Shown one piece after another: positions 1 to 5,365 of a DNA stretch of 7,685 bases. The stretch lies in contig JAUPKM010000182.1 in NCBI GenBank assembly GCA_030837445.1, forward strand, positions 1-7,685, read 5' to 3'. The notes under the pieces are model-generated. The model saw only the letters and a list, made by a program, of their open reading frames with translations. It had not been told where the DNA came from and did not search any database. Origin of the DNA: Actinomycetota bacterium (GTDB taxonomy: Bacteria > Actinomycetota > Actinomycetes > S36-B12 > UBA10799). How positions within the stretch are numbered: position 1 is the first letter of the stretch; every line of letters starts with the position of its first letter. Position numbers and translations under genes: made by a program.

Positions 1-1160
1 CGGGCGGCGGCACAGCGCTGGGAGGGGGAGGCGGCTGGGGGCGAGGCGGGGTCGTGGGGGTCGGTGCGCCAGGCGGCGAGGCGGTGGCGGACCCAGCCGG
101 GTACGTGCCGGACGTCGGCGGTGACCAGGCTGTGTGGCCAGTCGCGGCCTTCGGGGTGGTCGTCGGGGCGGTGGGTCAGCGCGGTGCGCAGGTCTGCGAT
201 GGTCCAGCCCGCCAGGTGCCATTCCCGGAACAGGGCCGCTACGTGCGCGACGGAGACCCGGCGCAGCACTGGGTCGATCCGCCAGGCCTCGGCCGCGGCC
301 AGCCGTCGCTGCTCGCGGGTGGCCGCAGGCGCGGTGGTGGGCCAGAACGATCCCCGGCCACGCTCGAAGCCCCCCGGGTCTGGGCGGTTTTCGGGCTGGC
401 CCCCTCGCGCGCAGCGCGCACGTTCGCTCGTGCGTGTGCGTGTGGGGGTTTCTTCTCCTGACCCACCTTCGGTGGGACAGGAGGGGCTGACATGTTCATC
501 CACAGGGGTACCGGGCCGGATCGAAGCCGGGGACGGGTCGACCGACGACGCGTCCCCGGCGACGTCCGGCACCCTGCCGGTAGACGCCGGGTACAGCTGG
601 TCGCGCAGAGCCACTGGAAGGGTCAGCACGTAGGCCTGGGCCAGCCGACCGCCGTCGGGGTCGACGGAGTCGCTGGTCCGCCCGGGGGTGACGATCCCGA
701 CCAGGCCCGCACGCTCGAACACGGCCCGGTACCGGGCCACCGTCCGCGTCGAGCAGGACGCCGCACGCGCCAGCTCCGCGTGCGTGGGACGCGACAGCAT
801 CGTGTCCCAGTCCGCGTGGTCACACAGGGCATCAGCGATCGCCAACGCTGTGCGCAAGGCGTCGGCCCGCAGGTTCGCCAGCCCCGGCGCCATCCGCACG
901 GCCGCCCGCCAGACCACCTGCGACGACGCACGCACGCACCCGTCCGGCACCGCGGCCGCCAGGTACAGCGGATGCTTCTCCCGGCTGCGCAACGTCAGCG
1001 GTACCGACCACAGCAGCCGCACCCCACCCGGATCCGCCCTGCGGTACGAGGCGTGCCCGATCCTCACCCGGATCTCGCCCATCCGGAAAAGATCTTTGGG
1101 CGACACGGGCCCAAGATGCGGACCGGTGTCGCCAGTCCCGGCGGCTGCCGCTACTCTCAA
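1..1160 (-). CDS. Replication-initiator-like winged-HTH protein, C-terminus beyond window
   Basis: An open frame of 386 codons runs off the left edge with no stop. The start is TTG at 1160: AGGAGG (1172-1167) lies 6 nt upstream, whereas the internal GTG (1106) and ATG (1082) have no comparable ribosome site. Residues 28-90 form a compact N-terminal region (GHASYRR, LLWSVPLTLR). Residues 124-160 look like a winged helix-turn-helix (PTHAELARAASCSTRTVARY, then a wing ending VTPGRT). Residues 190-270 are a Pro/Thr/Gly/Arg-rich linker, and 282-363 are a second helical region with several Trp (VAALFREWHLAGWTIADL). This layout resembles DNA-binding or replication proteins of Streptomyces plasmids. 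That is inference from the HTH and from the neighbouring ribbon-helix-helix gene; a transcriptional regulator is the alternative. Coding is well supported because codon usage and domain composition hold across the frame, while overlapping frames on the other strand give low-complexity Arg/Pro products. Confidence 0.75.
   Translation of the reverse strand, partial: MRVAAAAGTGDTGPHLGPVSPKDLFRMGEIRVRIGHASYRRADPGGVRLLWSVPLTLRSREKHPLYLAAAVPDGCVRASSQVVWRAAVRMAPGLANLRADALRTALAIADALCDHADWDTMLSRPTHAELARAASCSTRTVARYRAVFERAGLVGIVTPGRTSDSVDPDGGRLAQAYVLTLPVALRDQLYPASTGRVPDVAGDASSVDPSPASIRPGTPVDEHVSPSCPTEGGSGEETPTRTRTSERARCARGGQPENRPDPGGFERGRGSFWPTTAPAATREQRRLAAAEAWRIDPVLRRVSVAHVAALFREWHLAGWTIADLRTALTHRPDDHPEGRDWPHSLVTADVRHVPGWVRHRLAAWRTDPHDPASPPAASPSQRCAAA
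455..483. other. Strong inverted repeat inside the rep-like linker
   Basis: CTCCTG-A-CCCACC-TTC-GGTGGG-A-CAGGAG forms a 12-bp stem with one A/A mismatch and a 3-nt loop. It lies inside codons about 226-236 of the minus-strand gene, in the disordered linker. It is next to a largely alternating purine/pyrimidine stretch (406-450) that contains GCGCGC-A-GCGCGC. The structure could be incidental to coding, an mRNA hairpin, or part of a replication origin, since some Streptomyces plasmid origins lie inside rep genes. Confidence 0.6.
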
Positions 1161-1256
1161 AGCAGACCTCCTGCACAGCCTTCGGGCCGTGCTGGTCAGA
1201 GCCCACCGCGCGGTTTGGCCTGCGAAAACCGTGACGCGCGAGGGGCTTACGGAGTC

Positions 1257-1288
1257 GAGAGGCCCACCCTTGCAGGGGTGGGCTTCTC
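1257..1288. terminator. Hairpin in the rep-like leader, terminator or attenuator
   Basis: A 13-bp stem with one G-T wobble (GAGAGGCCCACCC paired with GGGTGGGCTTCTC) closes a 6-nt loop. On the plus strand it is followed by AGTTTT, like an intrinsic terminator, but no plus-strand gene precedes it. On the minus strand it lies between the stop of the ribbon-helix-helix gene and the ribosome site of the rep-like gene, preceded by ACAGCAAAAC. It could separate the two genes or attenuate rep expression. Confidence 0.55.
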
Positions 1289-1298
1289 AGTTTTGCTG

Positions 1299-1553
1299 TT
1301 AGGCGCTGGTCTTCAGCGCCAGTGCCTTCTGATCGAAGGGCACGGGATCCTGCCACCACAGCGGACGACCATGCTCGTCGAGCTGCTCGTGCCCGAGCAG
1401 CGCATCGACGTACGCCGTGACGGAGATACCTAGAGCTACAGCCGCAGTGCGGGCCTTCTCCGCGTGAGCGGGATCGACGCGCACTAACAGACGCTCAGCG
1501 TTCGCGACACCGGTTCGATGTCGACGTCCTCGGACACCAGCCATGAAACCCAT
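1299..1553 (-). CDS. Small ribbon-helix-helix (CopG/antitoxin-like) DNA-binding protein
   Basis: This 84-residue protein has a basic N-terminus (residues 5-14), a strand ERLLVRVDP (20-28), a helix from AHAEKARTAAVALG (29-42) and a second helix SVTAYVDALL (44-53). That order matches a ribbon-helix-helix fold, whose dimers bind DNA through the strand. The C-terminal 30 residues (LWWQDP, FDQKALALK) are of unknown role. No strong ribosome site decides between ATG at 1553 and ATG at 1544; GGATGG precedes the second. The gene lies just upstream of the rep-like gene on the same strand, which resembles copG-rep arrangements of other plasmids, so copy-number or partition control is plausible but inferred. 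The last codons contain the inverted repeat GGCGCTG/CAGCGCC (1302-1320). An unpaired antitoxin is another possibility, but no toxin is adjacent. Confidence 0.7.
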   Translation of the reverse strand: MGFMAGVRGRRHRTGVANAERLLVRVDPAHAEKARTAAVALGISVTAYVDALLGHEQLDEHGRPLWWQDPVPFDQKALALKTSA

Positions 1554-1660
1554 CCCACACAGTTTTTGACCGCAAAGCTCGGCGCCACGCCGACACTCTC
1601 GAACTTTTTTGCCCAGTCCTGAGATCGAGAGGAAACAGCGGAAGACGATCTCAGCGATCA

Positions 1661-1684
1661 GAGCGTCTCACGACGGAGACGCTC
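1661..1684. terminator. Hairpin downstream of the whiB operon
   Basis: A perfect 9-bp stem GAGCGTCTC/GAGACGCTC closes the 6-nt loop ACGACG. It lies 82 nt beyond the stop of the DUF6907-like gene. There is no T-run on either side, so this would be a terminator of the U-less kind often proposed in actinobacteria. A shorter dyad, CGGCGA-GA-TCGCCG (1722-1735), lies between it and the stop, and TCGGCG-CCA-CGCCGA (1579-1593) lies on the other side. Confidence 0.45.
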
Positions 1685-1765
1685 CTGTGAGCGGGATGGA
1701 TCCGTCGATCGGAAGATACCTCGGCGAGATCGCCGTGTGCCGACGGCGGGTGCTCCCCGGGCATG

Positions 1766-2158
1766 TCACCGAGGCGGTCGGGTTCCCAGCTCCTGAGCTG
1801 CGACAGTGCGGAGTTCGTCGATCGCGGAGGAGAGACGGCCCGCGGCCTCCAGGCCGTAACTGCCGCCCTCGACATCGACCACGGGCGCGGTGCGATGCCA
1901 TCGGCCACAGAGGTTCTGGTCCACCACCCTGATGCTCACCTCGACGGGAACGACGCTGCTCCCGTACACGTCGTCGCGGTGGACGGCGTCCGGCACGAGA
2001 ACACACTCACTCTCGTGAACGATCCCCCCACCGTCAGGGACACTGCGCACCGCCCACGACGGCGGGGCCAGCGGCCCCGACCCGTCACGCCTCCCCCTGA
2101 GGACTCGGGCCGACCTCCGGACGACGCGCAGGCGCCGCCACATCCCCGTCAGCCTCAT
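1766..2158 (-). CDS. Small DUF6907-like protein coupled to the whiB gene
   Basis: The product has 130 residues. Its start overlaps the whiB-like stop as ATGA (2158-2155), and GGAGG (2170-2166) sits 7 nt upstream, so the start is well supported and translation is probably coupled. Residues 1-25 are strongly basic. Residues 30-125 resemble small actinobacterial DUF6907 proteins: an SW near position 34, IVHES (46-50), a central strand-rich part (VPVEVSIRVVD), VVDVEGGSYGLEAAGRL (93-109) and a C-terminal helix. Members of that family usually carry a Cys-Pro-x-Trp-Cys element near the N-terminus; here it reads PPSWA, so both cysteines are missing. The match is from memory of the pattern and is moderate. 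Function is unknown. Co-expression with a WhiB protein suggests a shared regulatory role. Confidence 0.7.
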   Translation of the reverse strand: MRLTGMWRRLRVVRRSARVLRGRRDGSGPLAPPSWAVRSVPDGGGIVHESECVLVPDAVHRDDVYGSSVVPVEVSIRVVDQNLCGRWHRTAPVVDVEGGSYGLEAAGRLSSAIDELRTVAAQELGTRPPR

Positions 2159-2496
2159 GCCGCCGCCTCCGGCCTGACCGCACGACGCGAACGCCGACGC
2201 CGCTCGGCGCGGCGTTCGGTCTCCGACAGGCCGCCCCACACACCGAACTCTCCCCGCACCCGGCCTCTGCCATCGCGCCCCAGAGCCCACTCCAGGCACG
2301 CCTGGCGAGCCCGGCAGCCCTGGCACACGCTCTTCGCCGCCACGGTCTGGGCGACCGCCTCAGACCCCGTTCCGAGGGGGAAGAACAGCTCGGGATCCTT
2401 CGCCAGGCAGGCGGCGCCCACCCGCCAATCCCCACACTCCTCGATCAATGGCGCGCTGTCCGCGCGCGGCCCGTCACGACGCGACAAGATAGACAC
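2155..2496 (-). CDS. WhiB-family (Wbl) iron-sulfur transcription factor
   Basis: The product has 113 residues. Cys30, Cys58, Cys61 and Cys67 (C-X27-C-X2-C-X5-C) would hold the [4Fe-4S] cluster. Surrounding motifs are characteristic: W24, ACLAKDPELFFPLG (29-42), AKSVC (54-58), ACLEWAL (66-72) and the GVWGG turn (85-89), followed by ERRAERRRRSRR (94-105) as the basic DNA-binding tail. Wbl proteins act with the primary sigma factor to regulate development, redox response or resistance in actinobacteria. The start is GTG at 2496 because AAGGAGGT lies 7 nt upstream; the open frame extends further, but that extension crosses a strong hairpin and has no ribosome site. It is the first gene of a two-gene unit, and its own leader holds a 15-bp hairpin. 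Which Wbl subclass it belongs to cannot be decided; mobile elements often carry such copies. Confidence 0.95.
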   Translation of the reverse strand: MSILSRRDGPRADSAPLIEECGDWRVGAACLAKDPELFFPLGTGSEAVAQTVAAKSVCQGCRARQACLEWALGRDGRGRVRGEFGVWGGLSETERRAERRRRSRRAVRPEAAA

Positions 2497-2526
2497 GGGT
2501 CTGACCTCCTTAACAGGTCGGATCAA

Positions 2527-2562
2527 GGCCTCCGGTCGGTGTTGCTTCACCGGCCGGAGGCC
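2527..2562. promoter_or_regulatory. 15-bp leader hairpin upstream of the whiB gene
   Basis: GGCCTCCGGTCGGTG pairs with CACCGGCCGGAGGCC over 15 bp with a single T-G wobble and a TTGCTT loop. On the minus strand it ends about 20 nt before the AAGGAGGT ribosome site and is preceded by ACAGCAAAAC (2577-2568). On the plus strand it is followed by GGGTTTTGC, so it could also terminate antisense or plus-strand transcripts. It is a good candidate for a leader attenuator or bidirectional terminator. Confidence 0.55.
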
Positions 2563-2646
2563 GCTGGGTTTTGCTGTCGATCTCTCGCCATGGTGTCGAC
2601 TCCCGCCAGCAGACCGGCAGTCGTCGGAGGAGTCGCAGAGTTGCCT

Positions 2647-2680
2647 TGGGTCGCACCGAAGGCTTCTTCCGTGCGACCCA
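2647..2680. promoter_or_regulatory. Long interrupted hairpin in the divergent promoter region
   Basis: TGGGTCGCAC pairs perfectly with GTGCGACCCA. Inside that, after one C/C mismatch, GAAG pairs with CTTC around a GCTT loop, giving 14 paired bases in total. There is no T-run on either strand, so it is not a typical intrinsic terminator. It could be an operator, a small structured RNA, or a U-less terminator between the divergent units. Confidence 0.5.
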
Positions 2681-2826
2681 TGCAACACTGTCCGACTAAA
2701 AGAGACTTGGCGAGATGCAGGTAGACTCAACTCGAAGTCTGGCCGGTACAGAACTATCGACTCGCAGACAGGACGCCTAGCGTGGACTCAGAGGGACTTC
2801 GGCCATATGCAAGCAGGAAGAAGGCC

Positions 2827-2922
2827 ATGAGCCACTCATGTGATCGCCGGGTCCGGCCGCAGCGGGGCGACTGCCCACCGCCCATGGCGTACCAACCGAG
2901 CAGGAAGGAAGATCGAGGATGA
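2827..2922 (+). CDS. Possible 31-codon ORF heading the cassette
   Basis: The product would be 31 residues (MSHSCDRRVRPQRGDC start), basic and Pro-rich with two cysteines; no family is recognised. Support comes from position. AGGAAGAAGG lies directly upstream of ATG 2827, and its TGA overlaps the ATG of the next gene as ATGA (2919-2922). Such an arrangement fits a leader peptide or translational coupler for the downstream regulators. The amino-acid composition alone would not argue for a functional protein, so this is a low-confidence call. Confidence 0.35.
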   Translation: MSHSCDRRVRPQRGDCPPPMAYQPSRKEDRG

Positions 2923-3086
2923 GCGACCTCAACCTGGGCACGGCGCTGCGTAGTTTCCGCCGTTCAACCTGGCGTCTGGAGACCAGCGACCACCTAGAGG
3001 AGTACCGGCGTCTGCAGCAGATGGCGCTGAACACCGCAGTCTCACTGCACGCCTGGACCCCGTCGGCGGCCGTTCTTGGCGAATAG
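2919..3086 (+). CDS. 55-residue protein resembling the N-terminus of DUF6879
   Basis: MSDLNLGTALRSFRRSTWRL begins a 55-residue product. The segment LRSFRRSTWRLETSDHLEEY (10-29) matches the typical N-terminal pattern of DUF6879 proteins, which in actinobacteria often lie beside XRE-DUF5753 genes; those proteins are usually well over 100 residues. Here the frame stops after a divergent tail (ALNTAVSLHAWTPSAAVLGE), and the other two frames downstream show no continuation of the domain. It is therefore either a genuine short form or a truncated remnant still used for coupling. AAGGAAG lies 7 nt before the ATG. The 3' end overlaps the start of the XRE gene by 11 nt, so the two are probably translationally coupled. 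A small partner of the XRE protein, in the position of the DUF397 protein in Scr1/Scr2-type pairs, is a reasonable guess. Confidence 0.65.
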   Translation: MSDLNLGTALRSFRRSTWRLETSDHLEEYRRLQQMALNTAVSLHAWTPSAAVLGE

Positions 3087-3993
3087 CAGCGCTCCAGCGG
3101 GCAGCCCTTCGACCAGCCCGAAGCGCCGCCGACTGTCGGCGGCGCTTCGGGGCCGACGCGAACGTGCAGGCCTGTCCACGGCCGAACTCGCTGAACGGTT
3201 GGGGTGGTCACAGTCCAAGGTCTCAAAGCTGGAGACAGGCCGTACCCGGCCCGTCCCCACGGACGTCGCCGCTTGGGCCAAGGCCTGCCAAGCGGACGCC
3301 GCCATCATCGACGCGCTCGTCGACCTGGCGGAGGACGTCGCGACAGAGACCGCAAGCTGGCGGGCGCGCTGCGGACGGACTGGCAGCGCCGCTGCCTGGC
3401 AGGAGACCTATGGGGACCTGAACGAGAAGGCCTCGCAGATTGCGATCTATCAGCCCGCGATCGTTCCGGGTCTCATCCAGACCGCCGAGTACGCTCGGCG
3501 CGTCCTTGAGTTGCGCGGAGTGCCACCAGAGCAGGTAGCGGCTGCTGCGGCCGCCCGGATCGAGCGCCAAGCGGTGCTGTATGACCAGTCCAAAGTCATC
3601 GAACTGATCATCACTGAGGCTGCGCTCCGACTGCGCGTGACTAGCCCATCGGCGCATCTGGCACAGATGGACAAGATCGCCACGATGGCGACTCTGCCGA
3701 ACGTGTCCATCGGTATCGTCCCTTGGACAGCACCCGCCGTCGCGGTCCCGCTGAGCCCGATGGCGATCCGCTATCTGCCCGATGGCGATCGCTTGGTCAC
3801 CATCGAGACGGTCAGTAGTGAACTGATGATCACTGGTGTGGATGCGGACCACTGCCACGAGCTCCTGACTCGTCACCGCACCGTGGCGACCTTCGGCACA
3901 GACTGCGCCGCCCAACTTCAGCGGATCCGGACCGCACTGACCCAGACCGAGACCATGCAGGCGGGGGAGGACCGATGTGGACGCTCGGAATGA
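3076..3993 (+). CDS. XRE-family regulator with DUF5753 domain (Scr1-like)
   Basis: The product has 305 residues. Residues 19-70 form a Cro/C1-type helix-turn-helix (LSTAELAERLGWSQSKVSKLETGRTRPVP; recognition part about 44-55). Residues 108-290 match DUF5753, including ETYGDLNEKASQI (110-122) and the signature YQPAIVPGLIQTAEYARRVL (125-144). This family is abundant in Streptomyces, where Scr1-like members pair with small DUF397 proteins and behave as toxin-antitoxin-like or developmental regulators. No DUF397 gene is seen here; a DUF6879-like fragment occupies the neighbouring position. The start is TTG 3076, inside the end of the preceding gene, with no good ribosome site of its own, so coupling is likely. 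Just after the start the coding sequence contains a 35-bp palindrome (3117-3151). The 3' end overlaps the next regulator by 17 nt. Confidence 0.92.
   Translation: MANSSAPAGSPSTSPKRRRLSAALRGRRERAGLSTAELAERLGWSQSKVSKLETGRTRPVPTDVAAWAKACQADAAIIDALVDLAEDVATETASWRARCGRTGSAAAWQETYGDLNEKASQIAIYQPAIVPGLIQTAEYARRVLELRGVPPEQVAAAAAARIERQAVLYDQSKVIELIITEAALRLRVTSPSAHLAQMDKIATMATLPNVSIGIVPWTAPAVAVPLSPMAIRYLPDGDRLVTIETVSSELMITGVDADHCHELLTRHRTVATFGTDCAAQLQRIRTALTQTETMQAGEDRCGRSE
3117..3151. repeat. 35-bp palindrome within the XRE gene start
   Basis: CCCGAAGCGCCGCCGAC and GTCGGCGGCGCTTCGGG are exact reverse complements over 17 bp, separated by one T. The element covers codons 14-26 of the XRE gene, 41 nt after its TTG start. 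It could form a very stable mRNA hairpin or a DNA cruciform, or serve as a dimeric operator. Confidence 0.85.
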
Positions 3994-5284
3994 TCAGCTC
4001 GCGGATCTACTGCAGGAAGTCCGGCTGACCCGAGGTCGGCTAGCGCACCATGTCGGCACCAGCACGACCACCGTCTCGCGGTGGATCGATGGCGGGCGGC
4101 GGCCGCTTCCGGCCACTCAGCAACTCGTCCTCGACATCCTGTCGGCGAGGACAGGGCGCACGTTGTCACCCGCCGATGCAGGATGGCGGGGACCCGGCGA
4201 AACAGCCGCCGCCCACCTTGGTGACACTTTGCTGTGGGCGGAGACACTGGAGGTGGCTACCATCCGACTGGATGGGCTGGCACGGCAGGACCTGGAGAGT
4301 GACGTGGATCGCAGGGAGTTCCTCGTGAGGTTCAGTGCCCTGGCGCTGGCTGCACCTTCACGGAACTGGCTGCTGAGCACTCTGTCCACCAGTCCATCGA
4401 CCGCCGCGGTGGTCAACGTCGACGGGATGGCGACTGCCTTCCGTGCTTTCGCCGAACTCGAGACCATGCACGGCGGTGGAGTCGCCCGTGCAGCAGCAGC
4501 CGCCTACCTACGCTCCACCGTGCTTCCCCGCCTGTCGGATGCGCATTCGGAAGCGCAACGGCGCGCTCTGTGCTCTGCCGCAGCGCAACATACCTACGGC
4601 CTGGCCTGGATGACGTGGGACGACGGAGCGCCCGGCCCGGCGCAGGGGTACCTGACCCAGGCCCTCAAGCTGGCCGCTGAAGCCAGCGACCCGGTCCTAG
4701 GCGCCCACATCCTTACCGGCGCCGCGCACCTCATCCTCGACCAGGGCGTCCCCAGCGAGGCTGTCCACCTGCTGCAGGCGGCACAGGCAGGAGTCGGTAT
4801 GCGACCCGGCGCGCAGGCCGTCACGGCCAGGAGCCAAGTACTCCTTGCCCGTGCGTTGGCGGCGTGCGGGGACAAGCCCGGAGCAATCGCAGCCGTACAC
4901 GCCGCCGAGCTCGCCCAGGATCGAGTGCAGGGCGAGCTACCCCCGTACGTCGACTACGTCGATGTCGCCTACCTCAGTGGCGAAGCAGCCGCAGCCCTCA
5001 CGGCGACCGGCGATGTCCAGGCCGCGCAGTCGACGGCGCTCCTCTCGCTGAAAGCATCGGCCCGAGGCCGGCGAGCAGCGTTTACCCGCGCCACGCTGGC
5101 CCGCCGGCACATCCTCGCCGCCGATCTCGACCAGGCTGCCCATGAGCTGGTCGCAGCTCATGAAGCAGCGTCCAGCGTGCGTTCGACAAGAGCCCGCGAC
5201 GCGGTTTCCGATGTCAGGAATGCGCTCCAGCCCTACCGCCACGTCCCTGCAGTAGCACACGCGCTGACGTCTGTGGCGGTGTGA
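3977..5284 (+). CDS. HTH regulator with TPR-like helical domain
   Basis: The product has 435 residues. Start GTG 3977 has GGGGGAGG about 7 nt upstream and lies inside the end of the XRE gene. Residues 18-45 resemble a helix-turn-helix (RGRLAHHVGTSTTTVSRWID, then GGRRPLP). Residues 110-127 read DVDRREFLVRFSALALAA, a twin-arginine-like stretch common at this position in actinobacterial HTH-TPR proteins; being internal, it is probably not an export signal. From about 145 to 425 the protein is Ala/Leu-rich helical and looks like tandem TPR units (for example GPAQGYLTQALKLAAEA, PGAIAAVHAAELA, DLDQAAHELVAAHEAA). The family includes NsdA-like Streptomyces regulators whose ligand is usually unknown. 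Two different HTH proteins encoded back to back suggest layered control of the acetyltransferases that follow. Regulatory function is confident; ligand and targets are not visible. Confidence 0.9.
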   Translation: MDARNDQLADLLQEVRLTRGRLAHHVGTSTTTVSRWIDGGRRPLPATQQLVLDILSARTGRTLSPADAGWRGPGETAAAHLGDTLLWAETLEVATIRLDGLARQDLESDVDRREFLVRFSALALAAPSRNWLLSTLSTSPSTAAVVNVDGMATAFRAFAELETMHGGGVARAAAAAYLRSTVLPRLSDAHSEAQRRALCSAAAQHTYGLAWMTWDDGAPGPAQGYLTQALKLAAEASDPVLGAHILTGAAHLILDQGVPSEAVHLLQAAQAGVGMRPGAQAVTARSQVLLARALAACGDKPGAIAAVHAAELAQDRVQGELPPYVDYVDVAYLSGEAAAALTATGDVQAAQSTALLSLKASARGRRAAFTRATLARRHILAADLDQAAHELVAAHEAASSVRSTRARDAVSDVRNALQPYRHVPAVAHALTSVAV

Positions 5285-5308
5285 ACGCGGCTGTCGCGGT
5301 TCCGAGTC

Positions 5309-5365
5309 ATGATCACGATCTTTCCCGGTGACCGGCAGATACTCGGGTACGAGCTGGCCGTCTGA
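5309..5365 (+). CDS. Possible 18-residue peptide ORF between regulator and GNAT genes
   Basis: ATG 5309 to TGA 5363-5365 encodes MITIFPGDRQILGYELAV. The stop overlaps the ATG of the first acetyltransferase by one base (TGATG), and that acetyltransferase has no strong ribosome site, so a coupling role is plausible. There is no clear ribosome site for the small ORF itself and no hydrophobic signal segment. It follows directly after an HTH-TPR gene, the position taken by signalling peptides in RRNPP-type systems of Firmicutes, but nothing in the sequence proves this. Confidence 0.25.
   Translation: MITIFPGDRQILGYELAV

Larger units (their letters stand above)
2497..2826. other. Intergenic region between divergent units
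   Basis: This 330-bp stretch separates the minus-strand whiB unit from the plus-strand regulator/acetyltransferase cassette and must hold promoters for both. No convincing long gene is seen. It contains two strong hairpins (2527-2562 and 2647-2680) and a short dyad AGACT-N8-AGTCT (2723-2740) overlapping TAGACT (2722-2727), a possible -10 element for the plus strand with no good -35 element. An eight-codon frame ATG...TGA (2807-2830) overlaps the start of the next small ORF as ATGA. Confidence 0.5.

Noticed and set aside
492..1433. Long plus-strand open frame of 313 codons
   Set aside because: It is the opposite-strand shadow of the rep-like gene and has Arg/Pro/Gly-rich low-complexity sequence. 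The minus strand has a better ribosome site and recognisable HTH.
1651..1763. Small minus-strand frame starting ATG after the DUF6907-like stop
   Set aside because: It reads through the 9-bp hairpin at 1661-1684, has no ribosome site and no recognisable sequence.
2497..2730. N-terminal extension of the WhiB protein by 78 residues
   Set aside because: It would cross both the 15-bp hairpin and the interrupted hairpin; AAGGAGGT with 7-nt spacing marks GTG 2496 as the start.
1763..2830. Plus-strand open frame of 355 codons
   Set aside because: It runs antisense through the whiB and DUF6907-like genes and two hairpins, with no domain and no ribosome site.
4304..4361. Twin-arginine export signal in the HTH-TPR protein
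   Set aside because: The RREFL stretch is at residues 112-116, behind an HTH domain, so it cannot be an N-terminal signal.
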